NCBI RefSeq assembly: GCF_003201355.1
Contig: NZ_QICL01000015.1
Coordinates: forward strand, 1-64,000
Direction: 5' to 3'
DNA length: 64,000 nt
Origin: Indolivaga alginatilytica
Lineage (GTDB): Bacteria; Bacteroidota; Bacteroidia; Bacteroidales; Dysgonomonadaceae
A program made the translations under genes and the position numbers. Under the pieces are notes generated by a model. It worked only from the letters and a program-made list of their open reading frames with translations. It made no database searches and was not told the origin of the DNA. Positions 17,568 to 26,850 of this stretch are shown here, piece by piece. Numbering within the stretch: position 1 is the first letter of the stretch; each line of letters opens with the position of its first letter.

Positions 17568-18644
17568 ATGCTTACGATATTAGACAGATATATTATTAAA
17601 AACTTCTTGGGGACTTATGTATTCTCCATTGTACTTATCATATCTATTGCCGTAGTATTTGACTTTAACGAACAACTTGATAAATTTCTAAAAAACGATG
17701 CACCTGTAAAAGCGATAATATTCAGTTATTATCTGAATTTTATACCCTACTATATAAATCTATTTAGTGCATTATTCGTTTTTATCTCCGTTATATTCTT
17801 CACCTCCAAACTTGCTGATAATTCAGAGATAATAGCAATGCTGGCCTCAGGGATGAGTTTTAAAAGACTAATGAAACCTTACCTTATATCAGCAGGTGTT
17901 ATTGCCCTTATAAGCTTTGCTCTTAGCAGTTTTATTATCCCTCCGGCGAATGTGGTGCGGATAAACTTCATGAATAAATACATCAAGAATAAAGCGGTTA
18001 CTTATGCTGAGCGCATCCAAATTCAAATAGAACCGGGAGTCATAGCTTATTTCAACAGATACGACAATAATGATAAAATGGGATTCTATTTTTCATTAGA
18101 TAAATTCGAAGGTAAAGAGTTGGCTTCACGTCTTACAGCTAATCGTATTCAATACGATTCATTATATCACTGGACTATTTATGATTACTCTATTCGTGAA
18201 TTTGATGGAATGAGAGAACATATTACAACAGGTAGTAAAATAGACACAACATTAACTATTGTACCTAGCGATTTTCTTATCTCCAGCAATGATTTTGAGC
18301 AAATGACTACGCCTGCCCTACACAAACACATTCAACGTCAAAAAGACAGAGGAATCGGCAACATACAAGCATTCGAGATAGAATATCACAAAAGATTCGC
18401 TTCTATAGCTTCGGCATTCATATTAACCATTATTGGTGCTTCACTATCATCACGAAAAGTAAAAGGAGGTATGGGCTTAAATATTGGGATAGGACTTCTT
18501 CTCAGTGTATCATACATTCTATTCTTAACTCTAAGTTCTACTTTTGCCGTATCAGGAGCTGTTAGCCCTTTAATCGCAGCTTGGATACCTAATGTTATAT
18601 TTGTAGGCATAGCAGCATACTTGTATAACAGAGCTCCTAATTAA
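17568..18644 (+). CDS. LptF/LptG family permease (YjgP/YjgQ)
   Basis: A membrane subunit of the ABC exporter that moves lipopolysaccharide from the inner membrane to the periplasmic bridge. The 358 residues show three hydrophobic segments near the N-terminus (YVFSIVLIISIAVVF and following), a periplasmic beta-jellyroll region of about 130-255, and three helices near the C-terminus, the standard layout. Whether it acts as LptF or LptG cannot be decided; a second, longer member is at 55393-57219. The gene lies 12 bases behind tgt and converges with the DUF4296 gene. Confidence 0.9.
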   Translation: MLTILDRYIIKNFLGTYVFSIVLIISIAVVFDFNEQLDKFLKNDAPVKAIIFSYYLNFIPYYINLFSALFVFISVIFFTSKLADNSEIIAMLASGMSFKRLMKPYLISAGVIALISFALSSFIIPPANVVRINFMNKYIKNKAVTYAERIQIQIEPGVIAYFNRYDNNDKMGFYFSLDKFEGKELASRLTANRIQYDSLYHWTIYDYSIREFDGMREHITTGSKIDTTLTIVPSDFLISSNDFEQMTTPALHKHIQRQKDRGIGNIQAFEIEYHKRFASIASAFILTIIGASLSSRKVKGGMGLNIGIGLLLSVSYILFLTLSSTFAVSGAVSPLIAAWIPNVIFVGIAAYLYNRAPN

Positions 18645-18714
18645 AAAGACATTCCTTTTTAGAATTTGATCTGTCTTTCCTAAATAGATAGAAAAAGAAA
18701 CCTTCCTATAAATC

Positions 18715-19479
18715 TTATTTAATAGTTAAAGAATCAACCTTATTAACGGTTGTACTATCTTTTGGAGTTTCGATATTCTTCAACACAATATTGTAAAGTA
18801 AGACTTTTTTATCAATTGAATTTCGAGCATCTATATGGATATATCCCGAAATATTTTTCAGAGGAAGAGTATCACCTAATACCTTAAATTGAGCATCTTT
18901 ATTTAAAGACTGATATTTAGTGATAGTAGTATCCCTATATTCAAATATAACCTCTAATTCGGCTTTCATTTGCTCTTGAAGACCCAGTGTATTAAATTCT
19001 AATGAGAAGTTAGGATAATTATAAATCCGAACAGAATCTATCTCGAAAGTTAGTGTTGGCACATAGCCTGATAAATAATAGAAAGATGGTAGGATTGAAT
19101 TATTTACATTTGAAGCACCTAAATCGCGAGAAAATATTTTACTTAGATGTTCTACTTCTTTTTTCAATGACGAAATAACGGAGTCATTTACTTTCATATA
19201 AATCTCCGCATTATCCGCATACCAAACCAATGAAGAGTCTAATTCAGCCTGGGTTATGCCATGCTTATCAAGAATACCTTGTATAAGGGCATCCTTTTGT
19301 TCTTTGTCTCTGAAATCATTATATTTAGTTTGATAAATAGCTTCAGCTAATTGAATATCATGGAGCACCTCAACCATTTTATCACGAGACAATGCATCTT
19401 TACCATCCCGGCAAGAGATTACGCTTGCAGAACCAATAAGAAAAGACAATAAATAACATGTCAGCTTACATTTTCTCAT
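18715..19479 (-). CDS. DUF4296 lipoprotein
   Basis: The 254 residues start with a signal peptide and lipobox SVISC at about residue 23. An N-terminal domain of roughly 80 residues follows (KMVEVLHDIQLAEAIYQTKY), the signature of DUF4296, found in Bacteroidetes. The remainder, from about 110, is strand-rich and of no known family. Its start overlaps the lspA stop by four bases (ATGA). The gene for a lipoprotein is therefore coupled to the peptidase that matures lipoproteins, which is suggestive but proves no interaction. Function is unknown. Confidence 0.8.
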   Translation of the reverse strand: MRKCKLTCYLLSFLIGSASVISCRDGKDALSRDKMVEVLHDIQLAEAIYQTKYNDFRDKEQKDALIQGILDKHGITQAELDSSLVWYADNAEIYMKVNDSVISSLKKEVEHLSKIFSRDLGASNVNNSILPSFYYLSGYVPTLTFEIDSVRIYNYPNFSLEFNTLGLQEQMKAELEVIFEYRDTTITKYQSLNKDAQFKVLGDTLPLKNISGYIHIDARNSIDKKVLLYNIVLKNIETPKDSTTVNKVDSLTIK

Positions 19480-20105
19480 GCTGCATCTTCTGGTTTTTGC
19501 ATTGTTTCCAGCAATGTTTTACGGTAAAAGATTAATAACAATACAATACCGACTGTTATTGCTGAGTCTGCTAAATTAAATATCGGACGGAAAAATATGA
19601 AATCCTCTCCACCCCATACAGGTACCCATTGAGGGAATACACCTTGTATCAGAGGAAAGTAAAACATATCTACAACTTTACCATGCAACATGCTAGAATA
19701 TCCTTCTCCAAAAGGAACTAATGATGCTACATGACCGGGATAACTAGCTGTAAATATCTCACCATAAAATACACTGTCTATAATATTACCTAAAGCTCCG
19801 GCTAATATTAATGCAATACAAGCAATATAACCATTAGCGTAATTCTTCTTCACCAAAAGATAAAGATAATATCCTATAAAACAAACAGCTACAATACGGA
19901 ATAAGGACAAAAACAATTTACCGATGACTTCAATGCCAAACGCCATACCATTATTTTCGACAAAATATATTTTAAACCAACTGGCAATTTCGATACTTTC
20001 ATAGAGAGCCATATTCGTTTTCACCCAAACTTTGAGAACCTGATCTGCTATTATAACGAGTAAAACAACTAAGATGGCTGTGAGCCCTTTTGGAAATTTA
20101 TGCAT
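19476..20105 (-). CDS. lspA: Lipoprotein signal peptidase (signal peptidase II)
   Basis: An inner-membrane aspartyl protease that removes signal peptides from prolipoproteins after lipidation. The 209 residues have four hydrophobic segments and the conserved motifs ADQVLKVW, NNGMAFG, and the catalytic pair Asp146 (VVDMFYF) and Asp180 (FNLADSAI). Compared with about 165 residues in E. coli it carries an insertion near 115-140 before the first catalytic Asp and a longer loop between the two. The gene is placed between dksA-like and the DUF4296 lipoprotein on the same strand, with 247 non-coding bases upstream that hold a copy of the 3' repeat. Confidence 0.96.
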   Translation of the reverse strand: MHKFPKGLTAILVVLLVIIADQVLKVWVKTNMALYESIEIASWFKIYFVENNGMAFGIEVIGKLFLSLFRIVAVCFIGYYLYLLVKKNYANGYIACIALILAGALGNIIDSVFYGEIFTASYPGHVASLVPFGEGYSSMLHGKVVDMFYFPLIQGVFPQWVPVWGGEDFIFFRPIFNLADSAITVGIVLLLIFYRKTLLETMQKPEDAA

Positions 20106-20284
20106 AATGTTTATATAAGTACAGAAAAATTATCTATTTTAAATAGCTAATCTTAATAAAAGTATACTAAAGATAATTATAAAAATGAGAAGAAAAAGCA
20201 GTAAAACTATAAAATAGCCTTACTACTTTTCCTATATAAATATTTTTATTAATAATTGCATTCAAGTAACAGTAAGGATTTGAT

Positions 20285-20355
20285 TAAACTTTATTTAGTC
20301 ATATATCAGTTATACTTACTATTTACCAAAGTAACAAATAGGTCTGAGACCTTTA
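20285..20355 (-). repeat. 3'-end hairpin repeat, copy 1 (after dksA-like gene)
   Basis: On the - strand the stop TAA is followed at once by AGGTCTCAGACCT, a 5-bp stem with a 3-base loop, then the linker ATTTGTTACTTTGG and AAGTATAAC. The second hairpin is degenerate in this copy. It lies within the 247-base gap to lspA, where no other structure is visible. Confidence 0.7.
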
Positions 20356-20742
20356 TTTAGCTCCTCCATTTTTTGCTTCGATGCTCAATGTTGCATGAGG
20401 TACTGCACGTAAACGCTCTTTAGGAATTAACTTCCCTGTTTCGCGGCAAATACCATATGTCTTATTCTCGATGCGGATAAGAGCAGCTTGCAAGTTCTGG
20501 ATAAATTTCATTTGGCGTTGAGCCAATCTTCCGGCCTCTTCTTTTGATAAAGTAGAAGCACCTTCTTCCAATACTTTAAATGTTGGAGACGTGTCTGTAA
20601 CATCATTGCCATCAGAATTTGTTATAGATGCTTTTAAAGCTTCATACTCTTCTTTGGCTTTTGCTAATTTCCCCAAAATCAGATCGCGGAATTCTTCTAA
20701 TTCCTCATCTGTGTATCGTGTTTTTTCTCCCATAATGTTCAC
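20353..20742 (-). CDS. TraR/DksA-family protein without a complete zinc finger
   Basis: DksA-type proteins bind the RNA polymerase secondary channel and adjust transcription, often together with ppGpp. The 129 residues have the long helical hairpin (about 10-95), with an acidic tip containing DVTDTS at 47-52. The C-terminal globule keeps the surroundings of the zinc finger (YGICRETGKLIPKERL...ATLSIEAK) but only the first of four cysteines, Cys99; the others are Thr102, Ser120 and Ala123. It follows ileS by 29 bases and probably shares its transcript. The ATG at 20733 (MGEK) is an alternative start. Confidence 0.9.
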   Translation of the reverse strand: MNIMGEKTRYTDEELEEFRDLILGKLAKAKEEYEALKASITNSDGNDVTDTSPTFKVLEEGASTLSKEEAGRLAQRQMKFIQNLQAALIRIENKTYGICRETGKLIPKERLRAVPHATLSIEAKNGGAK

Positions 20743-20771
20743 CTTTTAGAGTTTAATATTAATTTTTAGTA

Positions 20772-23700
20772 TTATACCTTATCAACAGATATGTTTAATA
20801 CAAAATCATCCATATCTATTTCTATTCCGTCGACTGTATCTTCCAAGGAAATTTCATCAGCTAGAACCTGTCCTGCAATATAATCATAATATTCTTTAAC
20901 TGCATTACTGATTTCTTGAGAATCTGATAATTTTACCTTTATACGGTCTACAATATCAAAACCATTCGATTTTCGAATATTTTGTATACGATTTACCAAT
21001 TCGCGGGCAACTCCTTCCTTACGTAAATCGTCTGTAATAGTAATATCCAATGCTACAGTTAAACGTCCTTCATTAGCTACCAGCCATCCTTCTATATCCT
21101 CTGAGATAATTTCTACATCTGCCAATTCAATAGTAGCCGATTGACCTTCTATATCAAATGTATATGAGCCTGTAGATTCTAACTGAGAAATAGCATTCTG
21201 ATCCATCACCTGAACTACTGCTGCAAGTTGTTTCATTATCTTACCATAACGTGGTCCTAGTTTCTTGAAATCAGGTTTCACCTTCTTAACCAATATCCCT
21301 GCTGCATTATCTACATACTTGAGCTCTTTTACATTTACTTCGTTCAGTATAAGATCACGTACAGCCTCAATAGCATCTTGCTGATGCTGATCCAATACAG
21401 GAATCATTATCTGCATTAAAGGTTGACGCACCTTTATACTTACTTTTCTACGCAAAGCCAATATCATAGAAGATATACTTTGAGCTATCTGCATACGCTC
21501 TTCCAATGCCTTATCAATAACTGAGGTATCATATTTTGGAAAGTCTGCAAGGTGGATCGATATTTCACTATCAAACTCACATGCAACAGTCAAATCATGA
21601 TATAACTTATCAGCATAAAAAGGAGCTATAGGAGCCATCAGTTTGGCAACAGTTTCTAAACAAGTGTAAAGGGTCTGGTATGCTGACAATTTATCTGTAG
21701 TCATGCTGCCACCCCAAAAACGTTTCCTGTTTAAACGAACATACCAATTACTCAAGTTATCGTTTACAAAATCAGATATAGCACGTCCTGCTTTTGTAGG
21801 CTCATAGGTTTCATAATATTCATCTACTTCTTTCACCAAAGTATTAAGCAGAGACATCACCCAACGGTCTATCTCGGGACGCTTACCTATTGGTATTTGA
21901 GGTTGAGAATTATTAAAGCCATCTACATTAGCATACAATGCAAAGAACGAATAAGTATTGTATAATGTTCCGAAAAACTTACGACGAACCTCATCTATAC
22001 CTTCAGTATCAAATTTCAAATTATCCCAAGGCGAGGCATTCGTTATCATATACCAACGCAATGGGTCTGAACCATATTTTTCTATTGTTTCAAACGGATC
22101 AACTCCATTGCCTAAACGCTTAGACATTTTGTTTCCGTTTTTATCTAAAACCAAACCATTCGATATAACATTCTTAAATGCAACACGACCATTTATCATG
22201 GTTGATATAGCATGCATTGTAAAGAACCAGCCTCTGGTTTGATCTACCCCCTCTGCAATAAAGTCAGCAGGATATATTTTCTCAAATTCCTCTGCACTGA
22301 TATTAGGATAAAATACTTGAGCAAAAGGCATAGCACCCGAATCGAACCAAACGTCGATCAAATCGGTCTCACGTTTCATCGGTTTGCCCGAAGGTGATAC
22401 CAATATAATATTATCAACATAAGGGCGATGAAGGTCTATCTTTTCATAATTTGCTTTATCTAAATTACCGATTTCAAAACCAGCCCAAGGCTCTTCGGAC
22501 ATAAATCCTGCCTTGATCGATTTAGCTATTTCTTCATATAGTTCTTTGACTGAACCGATACAAAGTTCTTCCTTACCGTCTTCTGATCTCCAGATAGGCA
22601 GAGGAGTACCCCAATAACGGCTACGGCTTAAATTCCAATCCTGTAGATTTTCTAACCATTTTCCAAAACGGCCTGTACCTGTTGATTGAGGTTTCCAGTT
22701 AATCGTTTGATTTAGTTCTATCAATTGGTCTTTACAAGCTGTTGTACGTATAAACCAACTATCCAAAGGATAATATAATACAGGCTTATCTGTACGCCAG
22801 CAATGAGGGTAATTATGCACATGCTTTTCTATGCGGAATGCTTTATTTTCCTGTTTCAGCATTACACAGATATCTATATCTAATGTAGCATCAGCTTCTG
22901 TTAAAGAATTATCATAAGCATTCTTCACATAACGTCCTGCATATTCTTTATACAGTTCAACATTCACTGATTGTTTTATATAATCGGCATCAAGATCATC
23001 TAATTTGAAATACTTACCTGTAAGGTCAACCATTGGACGCAGATTACCATCTTTATCGGTCAACATTAATGCAGGCACATTGTTAGCTTTAGCAACTTTA
23101 GCATCATCTGCACCAAAAGTTGGAGCTATATGTACAATACCTGTACCATCTTCTGTTGTTACAAAGTCTCCGGTTATTACTTTGAATGCACCTTCTCCCG
23201 GATTTACCCAAGGAATAAGCTGCTCATATTTCATTCCTGATAATTCAGAACCTTTCCACTCTCCTACTATTTTATAAGGTATTAGCTTATCACCTTGCTT
23301 ATAATCTTCGAGTTGTAAATCTGCTGCTTTGGGGTTAAAAAGGCTAGTTATAAGAGATTTTGCTGCGATAGCAGTCATCTTATCACCTGTATATGGGTTG
23401 TATGTCTGTACAGCAACATATTCTATTTCTCCACCTACAGCTAAAGCCGTATTTGAAGGAAGAGTCCAAGGAGTAGTTGTCCAAGCCAAAAAATATGGAG
23501 TACCAAAACCATTCATTTCAGGTTTAGTATCAATAGCTTTAAATTGAGCTACACACGTCGTATCTTTTACATCGCGATATGTACCAGGTTGATTCAGTTC
23601 ATGAGAACTAAGTCCTGTACCCGCTGCCGGAGAATAAGGTTGAATAGTATACCCCTTATACAGATACCCTTTACCATAAAGATCTTTAAGCAAATACCAC

Positions 23701-24182
23701 AGAGTTTCGATATAGCGATTATCATATGTGATATAAGGATCATTCATATCTACCCAATATCCCATTTTGGTAGTCAAATCCTCCCACTCTTTCGTATACT
23801 TCATAACCTCCTTGCGGCAGGCATCATTATACTCTTGCACGGATATTTTCTTACCTATATCCTCTTTTGTTATCCCTAATGATTTTTCTACACCTAGTTC
23901 TACAGGTAAACCATGAGTATCCCATCCGGCTTTACGATTCACCAAGAAGCCTTTCATCGTTTTGAAACGACAAAATATATCTTTAATAGTACGAGCCATT
24001 ACGTGATGAATACCGGGCATACCATTCGCTGAAGGAGGCCCTTCATAAAACACAAACGTTGGAGCACCTTCACGTATCTCCAAGCTTTTTTGAAATATGT
24101 TATGCTGATTCCATTTATCTAATATCTCTTTATTTATATCAGACAAATTGAAATTATTATATTCAGTAAACTTATGGCTCAT
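20772..24182 (-). CDS. ileS: Isoleucyl-tRNA synthetase, IleRS2-like
   Basis: This class I synthetase charges tRNA-Ile. The 1136 residues include the HIGH-type motif GIHH at 57-60 within GPPSANGMPGIHH, the editing domain (about 190-390), the second signature KMSKRLGN, and a long C-terminal tRNA-binding part. Arginine in KMSKR, the GIHH form and the length place it with the eukaryote-like IleRS2 type, which is often insensitive to mupirocin; that property is inferred. No T-box or other leader structure was seen upstream. It heads the ileS, dksA-like run on the - strand. Confidence 0.97.
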   Translation of the reverse strand: MSHKFTEYNNFNLSDINKEILDKWNQHNIFQKSLEIREGAPTFVFYEGPPSANGMPGIHHVMARTIKDIFCRFKTMKGFLVNRKAGWDTHGLPVELGVEKSLGITKEDIGKKISVQEYNDACRKEVMKYTKEWEDLTTKMGYWVDMNDPYITYDNRYIETLWYLLKDLYGKGYLYKGYTIQPYSPAAGTGLSSHELNQPGTYRDVKDTTCVAQFKAIDTKPEMNGFGTPYFLAWTTTPWTLPSNTALAVGGEIEYVAVQTYNPYTGDKMTAIAAKSLITSLFNPKAADLQLEDYKQGDKLIPYKIVGEWKGSELSGMKYEQLIPWVNPGEGAFKVITGDFVTTEDGTGIVHIAPTFGADDAKVAKANNVPALMLTDKDGNLRPMVDLTGKYFKLDDLDADYIKQSVNVELYKEYAGRYVKNAYDNSLTEADATLDIDICVMLKQENKAFRIEKHVHNYPHCWRTDKPVLYYPLDSWFIRTTACKDQLIELNQTINWKPQSTGTGRFGKWLENLQDWNLSRSRYWGTPLPIWRSEDGKEELCIGSVKELYEEIAKSIKAGFMSEEPWAGFEIGNLDKANYEKIDLHRPYVDNIILVSPSGKPMKRETDLIDVWFDSGAMPFAQVFYPNISAEEFEKIYPADFIAEGVDQTRGWFFTMHAISTMINGRVAFKNVISNGLVLDKNGNKMSKRLGNGVDPFETIEKYGSDPLRWYMITNASPWDNLKFDTEGIDEVRRKFFGTLYNTYSFFALYANVDGFNNSQPQIPIGKRPEIDRWVMSLLNTLVKEVDEYYETYEPTKAGRAISDFVNDNLSNWYVRLNRKRFWGGSMTTDKLSAYQTLYTCLETVAKLMAPIAPFYADKLYHDLTVACEFDSEISIHLADFPKYDTSVIDKALEERMQIAQSISSMILALRRKVSIKVRQPLMQIMIPVLDQHQQDAIEAVRDLILNEVNVKELKYVDNAAGILVKKVKPDFKKLGPRYGKIMKQLAAVVQVMDQNAISQLESTGSYTFDIEGQSATIELADVEIISEDIEGWLVANEGRLTVALDITITDDLRKEGVARELVNRIQNIRKSNGFDIVDRIKVKLSDSQEISNAVKEYYDYIAGQVLADEISLEDTVDGIEIDMDDFVLNISVDKV

Positions 24183-24688
24183 AGCAAATACTTTATTCTT
24201 TAAAAAATTGTCGCAAATATAATAAAAAACGAGTAAAGATACACGAAATATAGCGGAATAGAGTAAATGTTTGGTGATTAGGAGCGTTTAGCATTGTTTT
24301 CCTATATACTTCCGATAGACAAAGTAGAAGAAGTAAAGAGTAGTTAAGCGAAAAAATCGATTTTTAATAAAAAACTGCAGGTTGCTGTAGGTTGGATAGA
24401 CTTCACCCATTTTCAACTAATCGACTCGTTTACAAATCACTTACTTATTTCCAATCAACTGTGAAAATAAAAAGATCATTCCTCGATTTTTTAAACAAGA
24501 AAATTCTATCGATTTTTCAAATTGTACAAAGTTTTCAAAACGAAAAAAAGGCTTGCCGCAAATGGTAAGTTTCACAAATGTTTGGACGGGTGATAAACTT
24601 CCACATTCATACAAAAATTTCTGAAACCTTACACCTCTATTTTCGGCAAACCTCTATTTATAAAGAGATTATTTATTTCTCACACAAC
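24183..24688. other. Long intergenic region between ileS and the fibronectin/propeller lipoprotein
   Basis: 506 bases lie between the ileS start and the 3' end of the next - strand gene. A promoter-like CAAATATA at 24214-24221 (TATATTTG on the - strand) would serve ileS with a leader of about 30 bases. The rest holds short direct echoes such as ATCGATTTTT at about 24357 and 24509, and one 40-codon open frame on the - strand (24288-24410) without support. It may be the decayed remains of former sequence, but I recognise nothing in it. Confidence 0.5.
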
Positions 24689-26526
24689 TTACTCTATTGA
24701 TATTTGTTCAAAAACATAAGCGTCTGAATATTGACTTGTCCGACTTATGCTAATCACTTTCCCCTGAAAATTAAATAAGAATTTTGGGTATCCTTTTATT
24801 AAAATTTCATCAGTACGAGTTAGTTGCGGATATTTTACGACTTGTAAGGAGTTGCGATTAGAAGTTCCTGCATAAATTATATTTCCGTTATTGCTGAAAG
24901 CAAAATCAGAAAAATTAGGCGCACCTCTATTTATTACACCTTTGTAAATCATTGTGTTCGCAGCACTATATACGGCACCTTCCTGTCCGGTAACGACGAA
25001 TTCGCCGTTGCTTAATATGCGGAAAATATTCGGATCAAGTGGGTAGTCACCATGATAACTGTCATCCTTGTGCGAAAGTATCTCTCCCGAACCATTCAAT
25101 TCAAAATATTCCATATCCACAGGTGAAATACCCCTCGAAATGGAGATTATTTTATCCGTGTTCGGTATAAACCTTAATCTGTCACCTTCATAGTCTCCAT
25201 TTCCACTAATATTTACTCCTGTACTCCTCGAATAAGTCCTGACAGGCTGCTCCCACCACGGTGAAGGTATTAAAGAAGCGACAATATAACCGTGCCCGTT
25301 TGTTACAACGCACCGAGTATCCAAACCTGTCTTGATTGAAGTTACTAAATTCAATGTGTTGGCGTTATAAACATATATAAAACCGCCATTGTTTGGAACA
25401 TAAACTTCCAAGCCAAATCCATTATTGCCAATAGCAATGTCGCCAACAGAACCTTGCAAACCTATGCTATTTATTTCTTTTTGAGTTACATAATTGATAG
25501 CACGCAATTTCATTGCTGCATTATCAACTATGTAAAGAATTGGTTCTGTAGGGTGATGTACCGCATCAGTGATAGAATAATGGTAAATTTTGCCTGCAGG
25601 CTCCTCAACTTTTATTTTGTTACTGATACGATATTGGCCTTCTGCATTTGATACACGAATGTAATAATATGTTTCGTTTACGAGCGGCGGAAGTTTGTCG
25701 AGATATTCAACAGAGTCAGCCACTGTAAAAGAAGCAATCAACTGTCCTTCAATATCGGGGCTATTTGTTCTAAATATTTCATACCGTTTAAAGTCGGCAG
25801 TTTTGTATTGTTGCCATTTCAGCAGTACACAATCCTGACTTGTTTTGTTGGCAGATTCCAATGTGATATTACTTGGCGCAGTAGTAGTCACTGTAATGGT
25901 TTTAGTTGCAGAATAATTATCTTTATCGGTTGCTGTAATGGTTATCGTATGTAATCCTCGCGATAAAGTTGACGTTTCAAACTTTACATTATTAACGGAA
26001 TTAGGTTTTGTTTCTAATAATTTACCATCTAAATCGCTTGATATAACTACATTTATCTCCTCTGGTCGAGAATCTTTGTCGATTACATTGAATGAAAAAA
26101 CAACATTTTCGTTTGGAGCAAAATTGGCCGGAATACTTGGTAATATCAATTCAATTTCAGGTATAAATTCTGTTTTTACGCCGTACCGTATCTCAATTGC
26201 AACAGGCTTCAAAGAATCAGGCGAAACCCTTACAACTTGTTTTCCGGAACCATAGCCAGTCAAATTTGCATAAATTTCGTAACTACCTGATGGCAGATCG
26301 GATAATAATACCGTCCCAAATTCGTCGGTAACTGCATGTTTGGTAGCTGGCACGGTAAACACATCTGCTCCTTTTACAGGCGTTGAATTATACCCCGAAT
26401 TAGCATAAACGGTAACATAAATATCGCCGTTTTTTTCTTTGGTTTCAAGATCATCTTTATCACAGGAAGAAAGTCCGAAGAAAATCGTTAGTAATAAGCT
26501 AACTTGTAAAAAAAAGTGTTTTTCAT
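24689..26526 (-). CDS. Fibronectin/beta-propeller lipoprotein with a frameshifted signal peptide
   Basis: The long frame gives 557 residues from an internal ATG at 26362. Upstream the same frame continues open for 54 more codons that spell a lipoprotein signal (FFLQVSLLLTIFFGLSSC) but has no ATG. The matching ATG at 26526 (MKNT) is in another frame; one extra T in the run of eight at 26508-26515 would join the two. After the Cys come a carboxypeptidase-regulatory-like domain, an Ig-like domain, a fibronectin III domain, and about 270 residues of propeller-like repeats (SVGDIAIGNNG, FSDFAFSNNGNIIYAG). It is probably surface-exposed. Sequencing error, a broken gene or phase variation are all possible. 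Confidence 0.65.
26508..26515 (-). repeat. Poly-T tract at the start of the lipoprotein gene
   Basis: Eight T's on the coding (-) strand directly follow ATG-AAA-AAC-AC. With nine T's the reading frame would run from MKNT through the signal peptide and lipobox into the rest of the protein; with eight it stops after 12 codons. The length and place make it a candidate slippage site. Confidence 0.55.
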
Positions 26527-26850
26527 ATTCCTAATTATTATTGTTTTTCAATTTATTTACGTAGATCGCAGTGTGTTAAACTTGGCCATAGCTTATGAAT
26601 ACATGCAATTGAAAAACTATTCTTCCTCATCTATTGCCTGTATTCATATGGAATCTATTAAACTAGTAGTTAAATAATTATCCCCAAAATGCCACAAATA
26701 TAATAAAAAACGAATACAAATACTCAAAACTGACAGCATCTCGCTTTATAATATCATACTTTCAAAAACAAAAAAGAGCCCCAACACCTTATCTCTCTTT
26801 TTTTATTACATTTGTCTCTTATTTATTTGAGAAAACAGGATACCCTAAAC
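26527..26850. other. Divergent intergenic region before wzi
   Basis: 324 bases lie between the divergent lipoprotein and wzi genes. At 26807-26814 TACATTTG on the + strand is a good -7 box for wzi, leaving a leader of about 30 bases. No matching box was seen for the lipoprotein on the other strand. The rest is AT-rich without repeats I can recognise. Confidence 0.55.

Noticed and set aside
20106-20352. Small RNA gene between lspA and the dksA-like gene
   Set aside because: The structure seen there is copy 1 of the 3'-end repeat; nothing else with a promoter and terminator was found.
24288-24410. 40-codon open frame on the - strand in the long gap before ileS
   Set aside because: No recognisable domain, no promoter box, and low-complexity aromatic composition (LTTLYFFYFVYRKY) that could arise by chance from AT-rich DNA.
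26812-26850. 13-residue N-terminal extension of Wzi
   Set aside because: The ATG at 26812 lies within the TACATTTG promoter box, and the signal peptide begins only at 26851.
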